64,000 nt of DNA from Macrostomum hystrix (Eukaryota > Platyhelminthes > Macrostomidae), in NCBI GenBank assembly GCA_950097015.1, contig CATNEN010000001.1, positions 1,662,001 to 1,726,000 of the forward strand. The letters are read 5' to 3'. Made by a program: the position numbers and the translations under genes. The notes beneath the pieces are model-generated. The model searched no databases. It worked only from the letters and a program-made list of their open reading frames with translations, and was not told the DNA's origin. Of this stretch, positions 25,031 to 37,249 are shown piece by piece. Within the stretch, counting starts at the first letter, position 1, and each line of letters begins with the position of its first letter.

Positions 25031-25724
25031 TGGAGAAATTTTTAATAGGGAATCCAGCAATGATGAGCTAGTTGAATAATATTTTTTTAAAATAGAATAA
25101 TTTTTAAGGATAATTTTGTACCGAATCCCAAGGATAATCCCTAGGCCGAGTCTCCAGGGAAATCCCCGCTGTCGCAGTCAATTTAATCCGATATTGCTCA
25201 CTTTCTCATTTGGCGGCCAGAACAAATGTGTCCCCTCGGTGCAAGCCAATGCGAATCATCTAAATTGAATTATCTCGCGGTTCTTGTCCTCTTTGATACT
25301 GATATTCCCGCGGTTCGGCATTCTGTCCTGTCATTTAGAAGGGTAAGAACATGATTTATTGCCCCGACCGAAATTTCATTCTATGTGTACATTAGGAGGG
25401 CCGATTCTACAGTTTTATAATTAATTTACATTAAGCACAGACTTGTTCAGGCTTGTCAAAATGTTTTTAATTTGTTTTGAAATTCTAAACCAACTCCAAT
25501 GGTTTGGAGTGGGTTGCGGTTAAGAAGATATGGCGAAGCAAGCTTGGACCAAGAATTTGAAATGCTAATTCTGGTTGTACTCCCTGATTCAATTATGCAT
25601 GTATCTGAGTCATTTTCTGCCTTAAAGTTTCTGCATAATTAGTTTGACCTTAAAGTAAATACCAATGGAAATTATCATTAATTTATGAAATCTGACAAAC
25701 ATTTTTTATGAATAACTGGACTGG
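25031..25724. other. Unique spacer
   Basis: Mixed sequence with no supported exon. Confidence 0.4.
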
Positions 25725-26185
25725 AACTCAGTCCTTGACTTCCATTCCTTCAGTGCCTCAGTCCCTGACTAACATTCCTTCAGTGCCTCAGTCCCTGACT
25801 AACATTCCTTCAGTGCCTCAGTCCCTGACTAACATTCCTTCAGTGCCTCAGTCCCTGACTAACATTCCTTCAGTGCCTCAGTCCCTGACTAACATTCCTT
25901 CAGTGCCTCAGTCCTTGACTTCCATTCCTTCAGTGCCTCAGTCCTTGACTTCCATTCCTTCAGTGCCTCAGTCCTTGACTTCCATTCCTTCAGTGCCTCA
26001 GTCCTTGACTTCCATTCCTTCAGTGCCTCAGTCCCTGACTAACATTTCTTCAGTGCCTCAGTCCCTGACTAACATTCCTTCAGTGCCTCAGTCCCTGACT
26101 AACATTCCTTCAGTGCCTCAGTCCCTAACTAACATTCCTTCAGTGCCTCAGTCCCTGACTAACATTTCTTCAGTGCCCTTATCCC
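25725..26185. repeat. 30-bp minisatellite, about 15 copies
   Basis: Core CTGACTAACATTCCTTCAG then TGCCTCAGTC. Open frame is a by-product of 30 = 3 x 10. Confidence 0.95.
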
Positions 26186-26627
26186 GGGCCTAGCCATTCA
26201 GGTCTTCACTATAACACTTCTACATAATCCCGAAAAGCTAAATTAAGCCTATTGTTTAGACTGCAATTAAACTCCATTGTTGAGCAGAAACTCGCCTGTC
26301 TGAGTGCTGATTGATTTTCCAATATTTTTAGTTAGCTCTCTGCCTTTTTGAAAAGTGTTTCTAGAATAATCAATCAATCAATCAATCAATCCATACTTAG
26401 CCCGTATCCAGGCAGAAGATTTTCACCCACCCAGCTCTGGAACCGCTCACTAATGCTTTCAGTTTTTTTTCAAATAGAGCAGGTCGACTCGCTAGAACTA
26501 ACTCAGCCAGCGAAGCGGGAGTGAACTAACAGCTCAAGAGATTGATCGATTTGATAGCTCGCTGAAAAGTACACTCAGTCACTCACTTTCTAACACTACT
26601 TTGCGCTGTAAGAAATTCATTATTCAT
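26186..26627. other. Unique spacer with a short AATC microsatellite
   Basis: A six-copy AATC run near 26370; no exon supported. Confidence 0.5.
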
Positions 26628-27175
26628 GGGTCATGGCTGACTCGCTGAACAATCAGTGGGTCATGGCTGACTCGCTGAACAATCGGTGGGTCATGGCTGA
26701 CTCGCTGAACAATCGGTGGGTCATGGCTGACTCGCTGAACAATCGGTGGGTCATGGCTGACTCGCTGAACAATCGGTGGGTCATGGCTGACTCGCTGAAC
26801 AATCAGTGGGTCATGGCTGACTCGCTGAACAATCGGTGGGTCATGGCTGACTCGCTGAACAACCTGTGGGTCATGGCTGACTCGCTGAACAATCAGTGGG
26901 TCATGGCTGACTCGCTGAACAATCGGTGGGTCATGGCTGACTCGCTGAACAATCGGTGGGTCATGGCTGACTCGCTGAACAATCGGTGGGTCATGGCTGA
27001 CTCGCTGAACAATCGGTGGGTCATGGCTGACTCGCTGAACAATCGGTGGGTCATGGCTGACTCGCTGAACAATCGGTGGGTCATGGCTGACTCGCTGAAC
27101 AATCGGTGGGTCATGGCTGGCTCGCTGAACAATCGGTGGGTCATGGCTGACTCACTGAACAATTAGTGGGTCACG
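26628..27175. repeat. 30-bp minisatellite, about 18 copies
   Basis: Core CTGAACAATCGGTGGGTCA with TGGCTGACTCG. The same unit recurs in reverse orientation at 29758-30060. Confidence 0.95.
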
Positions 27176-27424
27176 GCTTCCTATTATCAGTATCCAGGTA
27201 ATTTATCACTGTACTTCAACTGCCAATATTCATAATTGAGTTTTACTTCAGTCAGTAACCGTTCCGCGGCTCATCAGTTAGCCATTATCCAAGGGGTAGC
27301 TATTCCCCAGCAACCAAATCAGACGGCTTTTGAGAAGTGACTAGACTCCTTGACACTGTTCTTTAAGGAGTGTTGCTTTGCTCGTGGAAACTAGTGTTTC
27401 CATCGTGGCTAGAATTGGTTCTGT

Positions 27425-29205
27425 TTTTTACTGATGACTGAATGAGTGACCGAGTGAGTGAGTGAGTGAGTGTGTGAGTGTGTGAGTGAGTGAGTGAGTG
27501 TGTGAGTGAGTGAGTGAGTGTGTGTGTGAGTGTGTGAGTGAGTGAGTGAGTGAGTGAGTGAGTGAGTGAGTGAGTGAGTGAGTGTGTGAGTGTGTGAGTG
27601 AGTGAGTGTGTGAGTGGGTGAGTGAGTGAGTGTGTGAGTGAGTGAGTGAGTGAGTGAGTGAGTGTGTGAGTGAGTGAGTGAGTGTATGAGTGTGTGAGTG
27701 AGTGAGTGTGTGAGTGGGTGTGTGAGTGAGTGTGTGAGTGAGTGTGTGAGTGAGTGAGTGAGTGTGTGAGTGAGTGAGTTTGTGAGTTTGTGAGTGAGTG
27801 TGTGAGTGAGTGACCGAGTGAGTGAGTGTGTGAGTGAGTGAGTGTGTGTATGAGTGAGTGTGTGAGTGAGTGAGTGAGTGAGTGAGTGAGTGAGTGAGTG
27901 AGTGAGTGAGTGAGTGTGTGAGTGAGTGAGTGAGTGTGTGTATGAGTGAGTGTGTGAGTGAGTGAGTGAGTGAGTGAGTGAGTGAGTGAGTGAGTGAGTG
28001 AGTGTGTGAGTGAGTGAGTGAGTGTGTGTATGAGTGAGTGAGTGAGTGAGTGAGTGAGTGTATGAGTGTGTGAGTGAGTGAGTGTGTGAGTGGGTGTGTG
28101 AGTGAGTGTGTGAGTGTGTGAGTGAGTGAGTGTGTGAGTGGGTGTGTGAGTGAGTGAGTGTGTGAGTGAGTGAGTGTGTGAGTGAGTGAGTGTGTGAGTG
28201 GGTGTGTGAGTGAGTGAGTGTGTGTATGAGTGAGTGAGTGAGTGAGTGAGTGTATGAGTGTGTGAGTGAGTGAGTGTGTGAGTGGGTGTGTGAGTGAGTG
28301 TGTGAGTGGGTGTGTGAGTGAGTGAGTGTGTGTATGAGTGAGTGAGTGAGTGAGTGAGTGTATGAGTGTGTGAGTGAGTGAGTGTGTGAGTGGGTGTGTG
28401 AGTGAGTGTGTGAGTGTGTGAGTGAGTGAGTGTGTGAGTGGGTGTGTGAGTGAGTGAGTGTGTGAGTGAGTGAGTGTGTGAGTGAGTGAGTGTGTGAGTG
28501 GGTGTGTGAGTGAGTGAGTGTGTGAGTGAGTGTGTGAGTGAGTGAGTGAGTGTGTGAGTGAGTGTGTGAGTGAGTGTATGAGTGTGTGAGTGAGTGAGTG
28601 TGTGAGTGGGTGTGTGAGTGAGTGAGTGTGTGAGTGAGTGAGTGAGTGAGTGAGTGAGTGTGTGAGTGAGTGAGTGAGTGTGTGAGTGAGTGAGTGAGTG
28701 TGTGAGTGAGTGAGTGAGTGAGTGTATGAGTGTGTGAGTGAGTGAGTGTGTGAGTGGGTGTGTGAGTGAGTGTGTGAGTGTGTGAGTGAGTGTGTGAGTG
28801 AGTGTGTGAGTGTGTGAGTGAGTGAGTGAGTGAGTGTGTGAGTGAGTGTGTGAGTGTGTGAGTGAGTGAGTGAGTGAGTGTGTGAGTGTGTGAGTGAGTG
28901 TGTGAGTGTGTGAGTGAGTGAGTGTGTGAGTGAGTGTGTGAGTGAGTGTATGAGTGTGTGAGTGAGTGAGTGTGTGAGTGGGTGTGTGAGTGAGTGAGTG
29001 TGTGAGTGAGTGAGTGAGTGTGTGAGTGAGTGTGTGAGTGAGTGTATGAGTGTGTGAGTGAGTGAGTGTGTGAGTGGGTGTGTGAGTGAGTGAGTGAGTG
29101 TGTGAGTGGGTGTGTGTGTGAGTGAGTGTGTGAGTGAGTGAGTGAGTGAGTGAGTGTGTGAGTGAGTGAGTGAGTGAGTGTGTGAGTGAGTGTGTGAGTG
29201 TGTGA
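27425..29205. repeat. GAGT/GTGT simple-repeat tract, 1.8 kb
   Basis: Tetranucleotide GTGA/GAGT interspersed with GTGTGAGTG. The 613-codon minus-strand frame is an artefact of the tract. The spacer 27176-27424 and the flank 29206-29540 show nothing convincing apart from the possible exon that follows. Confidence 0.97.
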
Positions 29206-29540
29206 GTAGTTACTAGCGTAAGTCAGTAGATAGGTACTCAAAATGGCCAAAACCTTTTCAACATTCTCTGGTTTGTTTAAATCCAGACTGGATCAAGGCG
29301 GTACAGTTTTCAGTTAAAGTTCAGTGTTTGCTGCATTAGAGTCAGGGCCTTCTCTCTCAAAGTTTATTGATCGAACCACCCACCACTCATGCGCAGTTTT
29401 CTGTTATTTATTTCTGAAATTAGTTTACAATTTCAGGCGGTGCTGTTTCAAGTTCAGATGGTTGCAGGTTGGGCGGTGCTGTTTCAAGTTCAGATATGGT
29501 TGCAGGTTAGAACATACCCACTCACTTTCTCCTTTGTTAG

Positions 29541-29676
29541 GAAATCCCCAATCTCCCAGACGGACATCAACCGCCTGCTCAACAAATCGGAACTTTCTTT
29601 AAGTCCGCCCAGCCAGTAAACTTTTAGTGCAGCCCGGGAAATTTTTCAAAACGACTCCCAAAGGAGCTGAAATAAA
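29541..29676 (+). other. Possible terminal exon with poly(A) signal
   Basis: After a good acceptor (TTTCTCCTTTGTTAG) one frame reads KSPISQTDINRLLNKSELSL and ends SPPSQ at a TAA (29617-29619), followed by AATAAA at 29671-29676. Third positions are GC-rich like the certain genes here. Other frames are also open for most of it, and no upstream exon is recognised, so the parent gene is unknown. Confidence 0.3.
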
Positions 29677-29757
29677 AGCAGAGCTTCGACTCGCAGCCCC
29701 TGACAGACTGACAGCATTGCTCAGATTCTAAATACAAGTATGTATTCTTTTGCTAGC

Positions 29758-30060
29758 ATCGTGAGTCAGCCATGACCCACAGATTGTTCAGTGAGTCAGC
29801 CGTGACCCACCAATTGTTCAGTGAGTCAGAGTTGACCCACCGATTGTTCAGTGAGTCAGCCATGACCCACCAATTGTTCAGTGAGTCAGCCATGACCCAC
29901 CGATTGTTCAGTGAGTCAGCCGTGACCCACTGATTGTTCAGTGTTTCAGCCGTGACCCACCAATTGTTCAGTGAGTCAGCTGTGACCCACCAATTGTTCA
30001 GCGAGTCAGCCATGACCTACCGATTGTTCAGTGTTTCAGCCGTGACCCACTGACTGCTAT
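29758..30060. repeat. 30-bp minisatellite, inverted relative to 26628-27175
   Basis: Core GTGAGTCAGCCATGACCCAC, about 10 copies; the reverse complement of the earlier unit with small changes. Confidence 0.93.
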
Positions 30061-30450
30061 GTGCATCAGTCATTGATAAGTACACTACTTTGTTAGAAGT
30101 ACATTTGAAAGCAATGCTTCGGAGGGTTTAGACGGAATCTTGTAACTGCCTTAAAACAAGCATTATAGTCTAGTAGTTTGCTATTGCAGTTGCACAGTAA
30201 GCAGCCCAGTATCATCCATCAGCCACTGACAAGCCGCCCAAGAACTTGTCCATCATTAGTTGCTAACGCTGGCGTACTTTCTGTCAGGCGCTAAAGTCAG
30301 GGGGGTCAAAGATTATTAGGACCTTCTCTCCTTTCTCTGCTTGTCAGTTGTGATTGTCTTTGCAGCTCGCTGTGGGTGATGACATTACCTGCTTTCATCA
30401 GCTAAGTAGCCGCCTTCACCACTGAGAATACCTACCGCCTAGCAATACCT
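30061..30450. other. Unique spacer
   Basis: No repeat, exon or element could be supported here. Confidence 0.4.
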
Positions 30451-33400
30451 CAGTCCCAATTTCTCTCACTCTCATCCCCACTCTCTCTCACTCTCTCACT
30501 CTCATTCCCACTCTCTCTCATTCTCATTCCCACTCTCACTCACTCTCATCCCCACTGTCTCACTCACTCTCATTCCCACTCTCTCTCATTCTCATTCCCA
30601 CTCTCTCTCATTCTCATTCCCACTCTCTCTCATTCTCATTCCCACTCTCACTCACTCTCATCCCCACTCTCTCTCTCACTCTCATTCTCATTCCCACTCT
30701 CTCTCATTCTCATTCCCACTCTCTCACTCACTCTCATCCCCACTCTCTCTCTCATTCTCATTCCCACTCTCTAACTCACTCTCATTCCCACTCTCTTTCT
30801 CATTCTCATCCCCACTCTCTCTCTCTCATTCCCACTCTCTCACTCACTCTCATCCCCACTCTCTCTCTCACTCTCATCCTCACTCTCTCTCTTTCTCATT
30901 CTCATCCCCACTCTCTCTCTCATTCCCACTCTCTCACTCACTCTCATCCCCACTCTCTCTCTCATTCTCATTCCCACTCTCTCACTCACTCTCATTCCCA
31001 CTCTCTTTCTCATTCTCATCCCCACTCTCTCTCTCATTCCCACTCTCTCACTCACTCTCATTCCCACTCTCTCTCTCACTCTCATCCCCACTCTCTCTCT
31101 CACTCTCATTCTCATTCCCACTTTCTCTCATTCTCATTCCCACTCTCTCACTCACTCTCATTCCCACTCTCTTTCTCATTCTCATCCCCACTCTCTCTCT
31201 CATTCCCACTCTCTCACTCACTCTCATTCCCACTCTCTCTCTCACTCTCATCCCCACTCTCTCTCTCACTCTCATTCTCATCCCCACTCTCTCTCTCATT
31301 CCCACTCTCTCACTCACTCTCATTCCCACTCTCTCTCTCACTCTCATTCCCACTCTCTCACTCACTCTCATTCCCACTCTCTCTCATTCTCATTCCCACT
31401 CACTCTCTCATTCTCATTCCCACTCTCTCTCACTCTCATTCCCACTCTCTCTCTCACTCTCATCCCCACTCTCTCTCTCACTCTCATTATCATTCCCACT
31501 CTCTCTCATTCTCATTCCCACTCACTCTCTCATTCTCATTCCCACTCTCTCTCACTCTCATTCCCACTCTCTCTCTCACTCTCATCCCCACTCTCTCTCT
31601 CACTCTCATTATCATTCCCACTCTCTCTCATTCTCATTCCCACTCACTCTCTCATTCTCATTCCCACTCTCTCTCTCACTCTCATCCCCACTCTCTCTCT
31701 CACTCTCATTATCATTCCCACTCTCTCTCATTCTCATTCCCACTCACTCTCTCATTCTCATTCCCACTCTCTCTCTCACTCTCATCCCCACTCTCTCTCT
31801 CTTTCTCATTCTCATTCCCACTCTCTCTCATTCTCATTCCCACTCTCTCTCATTCTCATTCCCACTCTCTCTCATTCTCATTCCCACTCTCTCTCATTCT
31901 CATTCCCACTCTCTTTCTCATTCTCATCCCCACTCTCTCTCTCATTCCCACTCTCTCACTCACTCTCATTCCCACTCTCTCTCTCACTCTCATCCCCACT
32001 CTCTCTCTCAATCTCATTCTCATTCCCACTCTCTCTCTCTCACTCTCATCCCCACTCTCTCTCTCACTCTCATTCTCATTCCCACTCTCTCTCTCACTCT
32101 CATCCCCACTCACTCTCACTCTCATTCTCATTCCCACTCACTCTCTCATTCTCATTCCCACTCTCTCTCTCACTCTCATCCCCACTCTCTCTCTCACTCT
32201 CATTCTCATTCCCACTCACTCTCTCATTCTCATTCCCACTCTCTCTCTCACTCTCATCCCCACTCTCTCTCTCACTCTCATTCTCATTCCCACTCTCTCT
32301 CATTCTCATTCCCACTCTCTCTCATTCTCATTCCCACTCTCTCTCACTCTCATCCCCACTCTCTCTCATTCTCATTCCCACTCTCTCTCATTCTCATTCC
32401 CACTCTCTCTCTCACTCTCATTCTCATTCCCACTCTCTCTCATTCTCATTCCCACTCTCTTTCATTCTCATTCCCACTCTCTCACTCACTCTCATTCCCA
32501 CTCTCTCTCTCACTCTCATTCCCACTCTCTCACTCACTCTCATTCCCACTCTCTCTCTCATTCTCATTCCCACTCTCTCTCTCACTCTCATTCTCATTCC
32601 CACTCTCTCTCATTCTCATTCCCACTCTCTTTCATTCTCATTCCCACTCTCTCACTCACTCATCCCCACTCTCTCACTCACTCTCATTCCCACTCTCTCT
32701 CTCACTCTCATTCCCACTCTCTCTCTCATTCTCATTCCCACTCTCTCTCACTCTCATCCCCACTCTCTCTCACTTTCATCCCTACTCTCTCTCATTCTCA
32801 TTCCCACTCTCTCTCATTCTCATTCCCACTCTCTCTCTCATTCTCATTCCCACTCTCTCTCATTCTCATTCCCACTCTCTCTCATTCTCATTCCCACTCT
32901 CTCTCTCATTCTCATTCCCACTCTCTCTCATTCTCATTCCCACTCTCTCTCACTCTCATCCCCACTCTCTCTCATTCTCATTCCCACTCTCTCTCATTCT
33001 CATTCCCACTCTCTCTCTCACTCTCATTCTCATTCCCACTCTCTCTCATTCTCATTCCCACTCTCTTTCATTCTCATTCCCACTCTCTCACTCACTCTCA
33101 TCCCCACTCTCTCTCTCACTCTCATTCCCACTCTCTCACTCACTCTCATTCCCACTCTCTCTCTCACTCTCATTCCCACTCTCTCACTCACTCTCATTCC
33201 CACTCTCTCTCTCATTCTCATTCCCACTCTCTCTCTCACTCTCATTCTCATTCCCACTCACTCTCTCATTCTCATTCCCACTCTCTCTCATTCTCATTCC
33301 CACTCTCTCACTCACTCTCATCCCCACTCTCTCTCTCACTCTCATTCCCACTCTCTCACTCACTCTCATCCCCACTCTCTCTCTCACTCTCATTCCCACT

Positions 33401-33965
33401 CTCTCACTCACTCTCATTCCCACTCTCTCTCTCACTCTCATCCCCACTCTCTCTCTCACTCTCATTCCCACTCTCTCACTCACTCTCATTCCCACTCTCT
33501 CTCTCTCATTCTCATTCCCACTCACTCTCTCATTCTCATTCCCACTCTCATTCTCATTCCCACTCTCACTCTCTCATTGTCATTCCCACTCTCTCTCATT
33601 CTCATTCCCACTCACTCTCTCATTCTCATTCCCACTCTCTCTCATTCTCATTCCCACTCTCTCTCTCATTCTCATTCCCACTCTCTCTCATTCTCATTCC
33701 CACTCTCTCTCATTCTCATTCCCACTCACTCTCTCATTCTCATTCCCACTCTCTCTCATTCTCATTCCCACTCTCTCACTCACTCTCATCCCCACTCTCT
33801 CACTCACTCTCATTCCCACACTCTTTCTCATTCTCATCCCCACTCTCTCTCTCATTCTCATTCCCACTCTCTCACTCACTCTCATCCCCACACTCTTTCT
33901 CATTCTCATCCCCACTCTCTCTCTCATTCCCACTCTCTCACTCACTCTCATTCCCACTCTCTCTC
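30451..33965. repeat. Polypyrimidine minisatellite, 3.5 kb
   Basis: Variants of CTCTCATTCTCATTCCCACT and CTCACTCTCATCCCCACT with local higher-order blocks; strongly pyrimidine-biased on the plus strand (only A interrupts). The many open frames are artefacts. Confidence 0.97.
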
Positions 33966-34072
33966 ACCCATTTCCTGCTCCCGCTAATTCTCCCGAAATC
34001 TCCCACAGCACGCCAGCGCACCATATTGCCAAATGAGATTTGGTATCTCCCCTGATGCACATTTCTCACCAG

Positions 34073-34210
34073 CCGTTAGCAGACAGCATACTAGCAGGCA
34101 TCCGTTGTCCAGAACCTCAGTCCGTTTGCCAACCCCCACCCACCTCCTTGGCCGATGCTAAAAGCTACATCGACGTTGTTGTCCCAGCTCTCAAATCACG
34201 CAGCCTCTCA
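34073..34210 (+). other. Possible exon-like island
   Basis: After CATTTCTCACCAG a frame begins PLADSILAGIRCPEPQSV and continues to ADAKSYIDVVVPALKSRS before running into CT microsatellite. Codon choice looks protein-like. No homologue or partner exon is recognised. Confidence 0.2.
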
Positions 34211-34789
34211 TTCTCTCATTCTCTCTCTCTCTCTCTAATGGATGCGACAAGGCTTGAATGTGGCAATCGTGAATCAGGAACCTATATATAAGAGGTCGAA
34301 TTTGTAGCGAAGGGGTATGAGATTGGGGCGGGTTGGTTTTTTGAGCACTATAGTTGTTGGCAAGAACAGTTGGCATTGGTGGGGGGCCTGGGGGTGTGTA
34401 GCATCAATTACTGGGCAAACATTCCCGTCGCTGTATGTCCATCCGTTTCCTATCTCCCTCTGTCTCTCCGTGTCTCTATCCTGTTACTTAGCGCACTTTC
34501 GATTAGTGGATTACCGATTATTATTATAATTATTATTATTATTCTAGGCTTTGTTTATAATAGCCAAATACACAGCGCTCAATAAGATTTGGGTGGAGCT
34601 GTAGAAATACAATAAGAAATAATGTATAGTGATTCCTTTTCTCCCTCAGTTGTAGATTGTAATTCAGTTACGTATGGGAATTTAGATGCTATATATGCGA
34701 GCTAGCACTCCCGAGCACACAGCACACAGAAACCGTACGCAGGCACACGCTCACACAGGTGTGTACATCTGCCCTGACTTTCTCATCGT
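34211..34789. other. Unique spacer with CT microsatellite
   Basis: CT-rich run at 34200-34237, then unremarkable mixed sequence with an ATT-rich patch near 34515-34545. Confidence 0.4.
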
Positions 34790-34978
34790 CAGGCAGTGTT
34801 CACTTCGCTGACGTGCCATGGAGGTTGGTCTTCAAGGGCGTAAATTGCATGACAAGCCCCCAAGCCTTCTCTCAGCGGCTGCGCCCCAAATAAATGTGAC
34901 CTCGCCGCGGAATCGAGCTTAGGGACCTTGGCGCGGGAAGCAAACGCGTTAACCGCTCTGCCACCGCCGCCCCTGAGA
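34790..34978 (-). mobile_element. tRNA-derived SINE-like element
   Basis: The minus strand begins with tRNA-like GGTGGCAGAGCGGTTAACGC and box B-like AAGCTCGATTCC, followed by a GC-rich body with GGCACGTCAGCGAAGTG. The arms do not fold as an intact tRNA. It shares short blocks (GGTCAC, CGTCAGCG) with the 61.6-kb element. Confidence 0.55.
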
Positions 34979-35086
34979 TGGAGAGATAGACTGAGAGATG
35001 GAGATTGGATAGAGATAAAAAGAGAGATTAATAGAGAGAGAAAAATAAAGAGAGGACACAGTGTGCAGTAACAAACCAAATTGTAT

Positions 35087-35331
35087 CCAGCTTCGCCAAA
35101 GCAGCTAGCCAATCACAGCTTGTCTATCCAGCTTCGCCAAAGCAGCTAGCCAATCACAGCTTGTCTATCCAGCTTCACCAAAGCAGCTAGCCAATCACAG
35201 CTTGTCTATCCAGCTTCGCCAAAGCAGCTAGCCAATCACAGCTTGTCTATCCAGCTTCGCCAAAGCAGCTAGCCAATCACAGCTTGTCTATCCAGCTTCG
35301 CCAAAGCAGCTAACCAATCACAGCTTGTCTA
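35087..35331. repeat. 41-bp minisatellite with CCAAT motif, 6 copies
   Basis: Core AGCTAGCCAATCACAGCTTG with ATCCAGCTTCGCCAAAGC. Very uniform copies. Confidence 0.93.
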
Positions 35332-36084
35332 ATAGAAGCAACATATTTTTTCAGAGTTGTGCACTATTTGCGCTGTTAAAAGTACACAGACACGGGCACA
35401 CTCGAACCCACGGAAACAGATACAGGTCTATAGCATAGAAAACTTCTCGTTTAAGCTGTCGCATGGAATAGCATATTTGCTTAGATTTGCATGGTGTCTG
35501 GCATTTATATACATGTTTATAGATTGAATTATACAGGACTGACAAAGTGCACGGGTTTAGGATCCGGTCCAGTGCCAATGTGTTCCCTCGATGCTAATCG
35601 AAATTATTTTTAATCAATCATATATTATTGTTCAACTGCACTATTTGCCAAGGCCCAAGGATAATATTGTAAGGCCGTATTCGCTCGTATAAATATCCTA
35701 CACTTTAAGAACTTTCTAGTGCTGCACTAAAACAGACATGTTTTTCTTCATATTTTAGAAGTGCTTTTTCACTTCTCTGTTAATTCAATCGACCGAAAAC
35801 GACGGACCCCCACTTTGCCAAAAAATCTCTGGGGTTTGTAGTAGATGTTTTTGTGTGAATTTCGCTTCATAAAGGTTAAAAGTTTGTATAGGAAAAGCAC
35901 TGACTTAGCTGATGCTACTCGTATTCTTGCATGAACAAATACGATCAACATTCACAAAATAAGTCGCTATAATTAGCGGCTGTAAAACTTGGAATTATAA
36001 TTGTGTCAAGGCCAGAGGCCAGGACTAATTAAAGGCGGCGTCCCGCAAAGTAGAATAATTGATTGTCAAAATTTAATGTTCAAA
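35332..36084. other. Unique AT-rich spacer
   Basis: Short open frames on the minus strand show no recognisable homology; nothing further seen. Confidence 0.4.
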
Positions 36085-36380
36085 TTAAAACGTCCCTTAT
36101 TAGGGCCGCAAAGTTTAAATTAACCTAAACGGCCTTGATAAGGGACGCATAGTTTGAATTAGCTAAAACGGCCCTGATAAGGGACGCATAGTTTGAATTA
36201 GCTAAAACGGCCCTAATAAGGGACGCATAGTTTGAATTAGCTAAAACGGCCCTGATAAGGGACGCATAGTTTGAATTAGCTAAAACGGCCCTTATTAGGA
36301 CCACATAGTTTGAATTAGCTAAAACAGCCCTGATAAGGGACGCATAGTTTGAATTAACTAAAACGGCCCTGCTTAGGGCC
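36085..36380. repeat. 39-bp minisatellite with CArG-like core, about 7 copies
   Basis: Core AAACGGCCCTGATAAGGG then ACGCATAGTTTGAATTAGCT. Some copies carry a perfect CCTTATTAGG or CCTAATAAGG. Confidence 0.92.
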
Positions 36381-37249
36381 ACATATTATTATTATTTAAA
36401 ATGGCTCAAATTGGGAACAGGCCGAAAAAAGTACAGAAAAACTACACAATTCTCATTTCAATACACTTAGGCAATTCAGTTGATTTCCTGTAAATTAAAT
36501 ACAAAAAGTATTTTCTAATTTTCCGCATGCTTAGCTCTTAACAGACGTTGGGATTTTTGTCACTAATTAGCCTTTCACTGAGCATTTTTACCATTGCGAG
36601 TATAGGAAAACTAAAAGGAACTAAACTTTTCCGTTAGTCTGAAGAAATTCTGACTGCCGCATCTCTCATTTTCATTATTTTCACACTTTAGCTGCTTTTG
36701 ATTTTAGTCCTTGAAGGTATGATTCTATTGTCATTATTCGTTTGATAATCCTTACAGAACTATCCTTTACATGATAGTTCACATGCATGATGATTCTAGC
36801 CATTTTCCAGCCATCACGGGTTCTTTCTGGGTCGCCTGACTGCGGGTCATTAATAATCATGCTCTGAGGGTTCTACCAAGTCCACAACACACTCAAGTCG
36901 CCAATACTTTTCATACCAGGCTGTTTATCATTCTCTTTGAAGACCCTTCCCCGTAGTTTTATCTGCGCACCCAACGCTAAAACCTCGTGCTGCAGCAATG
37001 CTGTGAATTCTGCGACGGATGGGGACGTCCAGGACTGGACGACATGTCTCTAGGGATTCTTTCAGTAATCCTTCTCTGATGCCGTCTGCTTGAGTAGGCT
37101 TATTCTCACTTGACTCAAGCTCTCGCTGACTCACTGCTCAACTGTTCTTTGCCACTCTGACATTCTTTTTATAGCTCAAAAGTTTCCTTCTGCCGTTCGT
37201 GCATTATTCTGTCATTCATGATTTTTCACTCAGCCATCCTCAATTCCAG
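36381..37249. other. Unique spacer
   Basis: A 68-codon minus-strand frame (36928-37134) is not recognised and is not called. Confidence 0.4.

Noticed and set aside
27409-29250. 613-codon minus-strand open frame
   Set aside because: It is the translation of a GAGT/GTGT simple repeat (SLTHSLTH); no unique sequence and no gene structure.
36928-37134. 68-codon minus-strand frame containing a PVLDVPIRRRIH stretch
   Set aside because: Somewhat protein-like, but no domain, no splice partner and no clear ATG; left uncalled.
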